This document shows, piece by piece, positions 7,301 to 11,358 of a stretch of DNA of 11,358 nucleotides. The position numbers and the translations under genes were made by a program. The notes below the pieces were generated by a model, which worked only from the letters and a program-made list of their open reading frames with translations, searched no databases and was not told the origin of the DNA. The first letter of the stretch is position 1. Each line of letters opens with the position of its first letter. Source of the DNA: Gonium pectorale (Eukaryota; Chlorophyta; Chlorophyceae; Chlamydomonadales; Volvocaceae); assembly GCA_001584585.1 (NCBI GenBank), contig LSYV01000010.1, forward strand, positions 117,320 through 128,677, written 5' to 3'.

Positions 7301-9408
7301 AGCAGCACTGAGCTCGAGGGTGACGGCGGCGGAGAGTCAAAGGAGCAGCGGCCGGGCGCAGCGGCGGCGCCGCCGCCGCCGTTACCGCCGGCGAGAATCT
7401 GATGAGCGGCGGAGGCAGCCGCGTCGACGGCGGCGGCCTTCGTCAAATCGCGGTTCGGGTCGACCATGAGCGGCAGCGACGCTTCGTCCTGTGAGAGCAG
7501 CCCAAAGAAGCTGCGCGACAGGAGGCCCCCAAGGCCCACCTCCTCGTCTGTATCAGAGTCCGTGTCCGCCTCCTTCCCCGCCTCCGCACCTGGCACAGTG
7601 CCAGCAAGGCCCCGCGGCCGGCCTAGGGCCCGGCCCTGGCCCTGCGAGCCGCACGAGGGCCCGGGGACCGCCCCTGCCGGCCCCGACCCCGCCTCCGTCC
7701 CTGCGGCCGGGAAGTCCACCGCCGCTGCTGCCGTGCGCTCCTGCGACTCGCTGATCGAGTGCTGGCGCACTGCCGCGGCGTACAGCGTGGGCGCCATGGC
7801 CCCTAGGACGTAGCCCGCCGGGGAGGGCCGCCGCGGCACCGCAGCCACCATGGGGGCGGCGGCGGCACGGGACATACCGGGGGGCGCCGAGGTGGGGCCG
7901 CAGTCGTCAGGCGGCGCCCTGGTGCTGGAGACAGCTGCCCCCGACCCTGCCGCCATGGCCGCCGGCGTCGCAGGGTCCACCGCCCAGGCTGCCTCTGAGT
8001 GCGGCCGCTCGGGGGAACGGTGCCGTTGCCGCCGCTGCCCGCCGGAGGGCTGCCCTTGGCCCCGTCCTGGCGGCTGCCCTTCTGCTAGCACCAGCGAGCT
8101 ATGCTCATGGCTGTAGCTGCGGCGGCAGTACTCGGCTTGGTCCTGCTCCGGCGATGCCTGCAGCTGCCATCGCCGCTGCTGACCAGGCGGCCCGCCAGCC
8201 GCGGCCTCGTCGGCGTCGGCGTAGGAGCCAGCGGCCGGGAGGTCCTCGGCCGTCTGGTCCAGAAAGGTGAAGTCGTCTTCCGTCAGACAGCTCGCGAGCA
8301 CGGCTGTGGGGGCGTGGTTGGGAAGGTTGCGGCCGGTGGATCGATGCTCGGCTTTGAGCACAAAGCATGTGCTGGGTGCGTCATGGGGGCCATGGGGGGG
8401 ACCATGCCGCGGGCGTGGAGGTTTGTGTCCGGTGTACAACCCCGGCAGGGCACAAGCCCTACCCACCCACCCAACCCACCCACCCACTCACCGTAGCACT
8501 GTACCACGAATGGGTGGGCCAGGGCACGTGCGAACAGCGCCTCCTGGCTGCTGTTGCTCAGAGCCTCGGCATTTCTGGAGATCTGCCAACGGCGCGCAGC
8601 AGGGCGACCGGTTGCAGGCACAGGCGCGGACCTGAGCGACCAATACGTGGGCGTGCCTGAACATGAGCTTCATGCCCCTGACCTAGGGCCTTGTTCGTTC
8701 GCTGTCCGCCGCGACCCACAGCTCGGGGGCTCACTGCCAGCACCAAGGCCCATTCCCACGTCGCTCTTACCGCTTGCAGACTGCCCTTGACCCATCCCCA
8801 AACACCTACACATACCCGGTTCTGAGAATTCGGGCCATGGCGTTCACCCTTTCCGTTACTGAGCCCCTCGTCAGCCCGGACCCTGAAACCTGCCAGGGCT
8901 GGACTCCGCTTCAGCCCCTGCCTCACCACCAGCTTGACGGCTGCGGGTGAGGCCCTCCAGCGGCATCGCCATGTGGTGCCGTCCGCTCCGCAGCCCAGCT
9001 TCTCCTCCAGCTCCAGAACAGCCAGGATGGATCGGAGCGGCATCAGGGGCAGCGGCAGGGGGGCCACCGACGGCACGGCCATGGCTGCAACTGCCGTCGC
9101 TTCGGCGGCATCGATGCCAGTGCGGGCAGAGGATTCCGGGGGTGAGGTCGCCACGGCGACGTCCAAGGTGCCTGGCGTGGGGGCGGGGGTGGGGGGAGGG
9201 CTGAGAGGCTGCCGCGGCAAAGAAGGAGAAACGGCCAAGTCGAAGCAGCAGCGCTACCTGTTCGAGCTGCAACGCCGCCGAGCCCATGTACTGCCGTTGC
9301 AAGAGCCTGTTCGACAGGGCCGGAGGTCGTAGACGCCTTGCTGATGCTTCCTTGTGAGGATATGAAGGTATCGGCCCGTGGACGGCCGCAGAGACACGAG
9401 AACAGCAT
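4119..9408 (-). CDS. TKL-type protein kinase with two large catalytic-domain insertions (eight exons)
   Basis: Proposed coding exons, in transcript order: 9408-9258, 9171-8927, 8582-8492, 8303-7196, 6657-6025, 5711-5591, 5267-5172, 4346-4119. All introns are GT-AG and all phases agree, giving 2673 nt or 890 residues. Seen in the protein: glycine loop GCGADG (110-115), Lys130 in AAVKLV, helix-C Glu146, hinge IVMDWCDYGTL from 528, catalytic loop HGDLGPKNVLLK (731-742), ADFG (756-759), YMAPD (780-784), DVYSFGVLLW from 796, and Arg858 in RPSMAQV. This is the ordered motif set of an ATP-dependent Ser/Thr/Tyr kinase; YSFGVLLW and the spacing point to the TKL group. Oddities are HGD in place of HRD (a non-RD kinase), APD in place of APE, and insertions of about 355 and 160 residues. 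No transmembrane segment was noticed. The cellular role and substrate are unknown. The kinase assignment is near certain; the N-terminus is less so. Confidence 0.9.
4605..4633. repeat. Perfect 12-bp GC hairpin in intron 7
   Basis: GGCCGCGCCCGC (4605-4616) is followed by the loop ACCAC and GCGGGCGCGGCC (4622-4633). All 12 pairs are G-C, so it is very stable as RNA. It lies in the longest intron (825 nt), within 280 nt of its 3' end. No T-tract follows, and a bacterial-type terminator is not expected here. Confidence 0.8.
5172..5267 (-). CDS. Kinase exon 7: helix F region
   Basis: This 96-nt exon begins with Asp784, which takes the place of the Glu of the APE motif. It continues TGRGTAQQADVYSFGVLLW and MATGRKPHQ. 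DVYSFGVLLW is the helix-F signature typical of tyrosine kinases and TKL kinases. The acceptor is CCGTCGCAG; the donor CAG/GTTACT is weaker than the others. Confidence 0.9.
5591..5711 (-). CDS. Kinase exon 6: DFG and activation segment
   Basis: This 121-nt exon starts after CCCGCCTGCAG. It encodes GFTCKLADFGRSG and runs to WGSLPYMAP, that is from the metal-binding Asp757 through the activation loop to the P+1 loop. The loop contains Ser733-type and Arg-rich residues but no obvious Thr/Tyr pair. It ends exactly at a consensus donor GTGAGT in phase 0. Confidence 0.92.
5791..5800 (-). other. Strong unused splice-donor sequence in intron 5
   Basis: The minus strand reads CAAG/GTAAGT, a full consensus donor, immediately downstream of the foldback in the transcript. 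The donor used by exon 5 (AG/GTGGGC) is weaker. An alternative exon ending at 5797 is possible. One with acceptor AAATCAG (starting at 5982) would be 186 nt but reaches an in-frame TAG after a few codons. Confidence 0.4.
5802..5916. repeat. Long near-perfect foldback in kinase intron 5
   Basis: Arm 5802-5842 pairs with arm 5876-5916 over 41 positions, with 37 Watson-Crick pairs and mismatches at 5804/5914, 5807/5911, 5829/5889 and 5835/5883. Positions 5808-5828 pair perfectly with 5890-5910 over 21 bp. The loop is 33 nt (5843-5875). The whole structure lies inside the 313-nt intron 5 and would be transcribed as a hairpin. Possible readings are a small-RNA precursor, a short foldback mobile element, or a splicing-related structure. 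Confidence 0.85.
6025..6657 (-). CDS. Kinase exon 5: hinge, insertion and catalytic loop
   Basis: The acceptor CCCCACAG joins to complete the Trp of MDWCDYGTLHELF, the hinge and helix D. About 160 Pro/Ala/Gly-rich residues follow. Then comes LLRCALEVAQGLAYLHSMG (helix E) and HGDLGPKNVLLK, the catalytic loop with Asp733 and Asn738. Gly replaces the usual Arg before the catalytic Asp, so the enzyme is of the non-RD class. The donor is AG/GTGGGC, phase 2. A further small intron inside the low-complexity part cannot be excluded. Confidence 0.87.
6980..6999 (-). repeat. Second G-quadruplex motif in intron 4
   Basis: The transcript strand reads GGGTGGGTGGGTGATTGGGG, four G runs with short loops, in the first 220 nt of the 538-nt intron 4. 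The GGGT core is the same as in intron 3. Confidence 0.75.
7196..8303 (-). CDS. Kinase exon 4: giant beta4-beta5 insertion
   Basis: At 1108 nt this is the largest exon. It opens VLASCLTEDDFTF and closes GAYLTCIVMD, which are strands beta4 and beta5. Between them lie about 355 low-complexity residues rich in Ala, Gly, Pro and Ser. Within the insertion are an acidic run DTDSDTDEE, a Ser/Pro run SPPPSPSSS, an Arg-rich segment RRQRHRSPERP, and a short ordered-looking part LLSRSFFGLLSQDEASLPLM. Most kinases have only a short turn here. The acceptor is CCCCCACAG and the donor is GTGGGG (phase 2). The frame stays open throughout with GC-rich third positions, so I read it as a true insertion and not a missed intron, though no transcript proves it. 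Confidence 0.85.
8457..8487 (-). repeat. GGGT repeat (G-quadruplex motif) at the intron 3 donor
   Basis: On the transcript strand the donor GTGAGT runs directly into seven GGG runs separated by T or TT. It meets the usual G3+N1-7 quadruplex rule with runs to spare. It occupies the first 35 nt of a 188-nt intron. Confidence 0.85.
8492..8582 (-). CDS. Kinase exon 3: helix C and strand beta4
   Basis: This 91-nt exon begins after the acceptor GTTGGCAG. It encodes SSQEALFARALAHPFVVQCY; the Glu (residue 146) is the expected partner of Lys130, and AHPFVVQCY is the typical segment after helix C. The exon ends TGCTACG before the consensus donor GTGAGT in phase 1. Confidence 0.9.
8927..9171 (-). CDS. 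Kinase exon 2: glycine loop and catalytic lysine
   Basis: After an Ala/Pro/Thr-rich lead this exon encodes LELEEKLGCGADGTTWRC, the GxGxxG ATP loop, and then AAVKLV with the invariant lysine (residue 130). It ends CTGGTG before the donor GTGAGG in phase 0, which fits the next acceptor. The kinase reading frame has a TAG at 9256-9254 and only a TTG at 9238, so the exon needs either an upstream splice (proposed acceptor CACGCCAG before 9171) or the internal ATG at 9082. Confidence 0.85.
9258..9408 (-). CDS. Kinase exon 1 (proposed start)
   Basis: ATG at 9408 lies in the context ACAAGATGC, with A at -3, about 60 nt downstream of a TATA-like box. It opens with MLFSCLCGRPRA, whose Cys5 and Cys7 could be lipidated (inference). 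The exon ends CGAACAG before the donor GTAGCG, phase 1, and joins exon 2 over an 86-nt intron with a C/T-rich tract. The join is phase-consistent but rests only on splice signals. The alternatives are a start at the ATG at 9082-9080 (context GCAGCCATGGCC) in exon 2, or one of the ATGs at 9443 and just downstream. Confidence 0.5.
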
Positions 9409-9468
9409 CTTGTTTGCAATTCCCAGTCATACGCATAAGGCATCTATTTGAATACACCCATATCTTGT

Positions 9469-9475
9469 CTATATA
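9469..9475 (-). promoter_or_regulatory. TATA-like box of the kinase gene
   Basis: TATATAG on the minus strand, in an AT-rich stretch, about 60 nt upstream of the ATG at 9408. Transcription starting 25-30 nt downstream would leave a leader of roughly 30-35 nt. The assignment is by position and sequence only. Confidence 0.45.
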
Positions 9476-9479
9476 AAGC

Positions 9480-9949
9480 TTCAAGCATCGGGAAAGCGTG
9501 ATTTAGCTCAAAAAGTCAAACTGTAGAAAGATATGAGTATTGAATTTACATGGTAAGAAGCGATGGGGTATTTCTTATTGGGAAGATAAGGTCTTTGGGG
9601 ATTGGGTTTGAATGCTGTACGGGTGACATGTTGTCTGTCACATGTTGCCGAGATTGACCACAATTCATAGACAATGAACTAGTCCTTTGATTTAAAGGGG
9701 ATAGTTGCTCCTAAGGGTTCTGCATACGTGTTCAGTGGCGCGCCTCCCACAGCTTTGCTACTAACGCCTGGATGGCTTGGAATCTGCGTTTTCTGGCTTG
9801 ATAGGTTGTCTGATCATCCTTCGAACAGTCCCTAGAGGACGCACTAACAAGCCAAGCCCGGTCTCAAGCTGTATTAGAGGCCGTCTGTGTGGGTCTGAGT
9901 CGGTGTCTGGGTGTGTTCGCTTTCTGCACGTCGCCGTGCCCACGACACG
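9480..9949. other. AT-richer region upstream of the kinase
   Basis: Clearly richer in A and T than the rest of the window, especially 9490-9720. It contains the small repeat at 9623-9647 and a short palindrome CCTTT/AAAGG near 9685-9699. No gene is supported. It is the likely promoter and upstream region of the kinase gene. Confidence 0.5.
9623..9647. repeat. Small inverted and direct repeat upstream of the kinase promoter
   Basis: GTGACA at 9623-9628 pairs with TGTCAC at 9636-9641. CATGTTG occurs at 9627-9633 and again at 9641-9647. The element sits about 150 nt upstream of the TATA-like box on the kinase side. A protein-binding site is possible but not shown. Confidence 0.3.
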
Positions 9950-10225
9950 TCATGAAACTCGCAAGACAAGGGGAGCCACCTTAGAGTCGGCTCTGAGCCA
10001 CCTCCACAACTGAGTCCGTATTAAAAATCGTGCCTTCTTGATGATGCGGGAGACAGGCTCTTGGGGTGACATGGAGGGACCCGCAGAACCAGCAGGGATC
10101 GCCGACGCAGAGGAGGGAGTCACGCCATCCATTTCCGATGCCTTTGCATTATACTGCCTTCGCATGCCCATTTGCTTGCCCCTCGTTTTGGAACCATTTC
10201 CCCCGGCAACACGAAGAGCCTCCAT
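9950..10225 (-). CDS. Hypothetical 91-residue ORF, possible decayed exon
   Basis: ATG 10225 to TGA 9950. Not recognised. The middle (RGKQMGMRRQYNAKASEMDG, then PQEPVSRIIKKARF) looks more like protein than the surrounding frames, and the codons are less GC-rich than those of the kinase. Upstream, a pyrimidine-rich tract and CCACAG at 10265-10260 resemble an acceptor, followed by ATGGGGCACACAAAG (10254), which opens a nine-codon frame ending at TAA just before this ATG. That layout fits either a short upstream ORF or a frameshifted, decaying gene. AAG/GTGGCT near its end could be a donor. Confidence 0.25.
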   Translation of the reverse strand: MEALRVAGGNGSKTRGKQMGMRRQYNAKASEMDGVTPSSASAIPAGSAGPSMSPQEPVSRIIKKARFLIRTQLWRWLRADSKVAPLVLRVS

Positions 10226-10448
10226 TAGGCCGGCTTGTCCTTTGTGTGCCCCATTTTTTCTGTGGAAAGGTTACAGGCGGAGAGGCGAGAAAGGGCGCAG
10301 ACAACGAGAGGGACAGGCAGCCCTCCCGAAACCACCGAAACCCTGCCCTAACTAGAGCGCACCACAGCAGCCAAGACCAAACACCGACGGCGCACACAAG
10401 AAGATAAGGAACCCTGCACCTAAAGACCACAAGAACAGGAAGGCAAAG

Positions 10449-10511
10449 AAAAATGAGAAATCTGCACAGAAAGAGGGAGCCCGCCTCTACGGTCATACAC
10501 GCCCGAAGGCG
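10449..10511 (+). repeat. 63-bp direct repeat, copy 1
   Basis: Matches 10997-11059 at 60 of 63 positions, with mismatches at 10454, 10467 and 10508. The core carries AGAAAGAGGGAGCCCGCCTC and GGTCATACACGCCCGAA. Read on the minus strand it has a pyrimidine tract followed by TGCAG, like a splice acceptor. The flanks of the two copies are unrelated. Confidence 0.9.
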
Positions 10512-10996
10512 CGACGTTTCCAATAGGGCGGGCGGGTACACAGCAAGACATGTGACGTTCGTCACGCTCCCCAAAGACCGGCTTACCATCTTACCCGGTT
10601 TGTCGGACTTCACCTGGGGTACTGCAAGGTTTCAAGGTTGAGCTGCGGTGGTGTTGTCGTCACGGCCACCGGTCCGACGGCGCTCAGCGGTTACCAAGCC
10701 TTCGTGCGCCCAGCCCGCCCAGCCGGCCGTGTACAGAGCTGGAATGATGAAAGAGTAGAAAAAACCAAAGAGAAAACCAAGGAAGCAAAGAGATGACAAG
10801 TAGGGGGAAAAGCTTCCTTGAAGCTTGGAAAAGGGCGGAGCCCCGTGAGACCGTATCGGGGATCTAGGTCATGAAGGGTTGGAGCGTGTATGTGTATCGT
10901 AGCGGATGCATGGGCAGGGGCAACCGGTATAGACCCGCACCCGCACACACCCGCCCTACGGGGTAGGCGAGCGAGAAAGAGAGCCACAACCGTGTC

Positions 10997-11059
10997 AAAA
11001 AAGAGAAATCTGCAGAGAAAGAGGGAGCCCGCCTCTACGGTCATACACGCCCGAACGCG
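10997..11059 (+). repeat. 63-bp direct repeat, copy 2
   Basis: Second copy, 548 bp from the first, same orientation. It is followed by a doubled ACGCGTCA at 11055-11070. No target-site duplication or terminal inverted repeat is evident at either copy. Confidence 0.9.
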
Positions 11060-11358
11060 TCAACGCGTCATGAACCCCAGTGCTTGTCCGCAAACGGGCA
11101 CCAACGTTCGTTAGAGAAGGCCCGCTTGGCTTGTGCGGGTTTAGTCGGAACCGTGCCGTCCATGCGTTGACATGGTTGCGAGAATTGTGAGCGCCAGCAA
11201 GCAACTCAGAGACCGGGCTCATAGTAGCTGTATGTGCATATCTCACGGTATAATCGTGGCTATTTCCCGGCGCAGTTGGTGTTTTTTGGGTGGGGCATGC
11301 TGACCAGCCAATGGACGCGTTGACCAGCGCCAAATGCCAACCAACGGCTATGGAATTC

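Larger units (their letters stand above)
10226..11358. other. Intergenic or intronic region with repeats
   Basis: Apart from the 63-bp repeats no gene is supported. There is a 7-bp stem, 3-nt loop palindrome of AAGCTTC at 10810-10826, a CCCCG/CGGGG hairpin near 10841-10861, and GTGACG/CGTCAC near 10552-10565. Both minus-strand frames that begin MTVEAGSLFLCRFL owe that similarity to the 63-bp repeat. Confidence 0.45.

Noticed and set aside
7466..8116. Plus-strand frames opposite kinase exon 4
   Set aside because: Antisense shadows of a GC-rich low-complexity exon.
2731..9488. AAGCTTCAAGCAT occurs at 2731 and 9476
   Set aside because: About one 13-base match is expected by chance in a window of this size, and the flanks differ.
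10149..10613. Minus-strand frame with KWFQN, recalling a homeodomain WFQN
   Set aside because: The match is five residues, no helix-turn-helix surrounds it, and the frame stops soon after. Coincidence.
10691..11044. Minus-strand frame beginning MTVEAGSLFLCRFL, shared with another frame
   Set aside because: The shared start is simply the 63-bp DNA repeat; the rest of the two frames is unrelated.

Overview
The window looks like nuclear DNA of a green alga of the Chlamydomonas/Volvox group (Chlamydomonadales). This is inferred, without any database search, from the GC-rich base composition, the strongly C/G-ending codons of the main gene, introns of 86-825 nt, a protein kinase domain interrupted by long Ala/Gly/Pro-rich insertions, and many small simple repeats.

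The dominant feature is one eight-exon gene on the minus strand (start about 9408, stop 4119-4121). I could assemble it completely because every exon joins its neighbour in phase and the joins rebuild a continuous protein kinase domain. The domain carries, in order, the glycine loop GCGADG, the AVK lysine, the helix-C Glu, the hinge IVMDWCDYGTL, the catalytic loop HGDLGPKNVLLK, DFG, YMAPD, DVYSFGVLLW and RPS. The product is about 890 residues. It is a tyrosine-kinase-like (TKL-type) Ser/Thr or dual-specificity kinase with two very large insertions inside the catalytic domain: about 355 residues between strands beta4 and beta5, and about 160 residues between helices D and E. A TATA-like box lies about 60 nt upstream of the proposed ATG, and a TGTAA poly(A) signal candidate lies about 715 nt beyond the stop.

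The introns hold most of the unexplained structure. Intron 5 contains a 41-bp near-perfect foldback with a 33-nt loop, including a 21-bp perfectly paired stretch, followed by a strong unused splice-donor sequence. Intron 7 contains a perfect 12-bp GC hairpin. Introns 3 and 4 carry G-quadruplex-type GGGT repeats on the transcript strand, the first directly after the splice donor.

Left of the kinase gene (1-4100) there is no second convincing multi-exon gene. Positions 374-790 (+) encode a protein-like stretch that resembles the C-terminal half of a DNA methyltransferase-like fold, with codon use unlike the kinase; it may be a fragment of a mobile element. A diverged inverted repeat flanks it. 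A weak 127-residue ORF on the minus strand (1551-1934) contains a perfect 23-bp tandem duplication. The rest is GC-rich intergenic DNA with A-tract motifs and small hairpins.

Right of the kinase gene (9480-11358) the DNA is visibly less GC-rich. It holds the kinase promoter region, a weak 91-residue ORF on the minus strand that may be a decayed exon, and two copies of a 63-bp direct repeat 548 bp apart. No rRNA, tRNA, CRISPR array or complete transposon was recognised.
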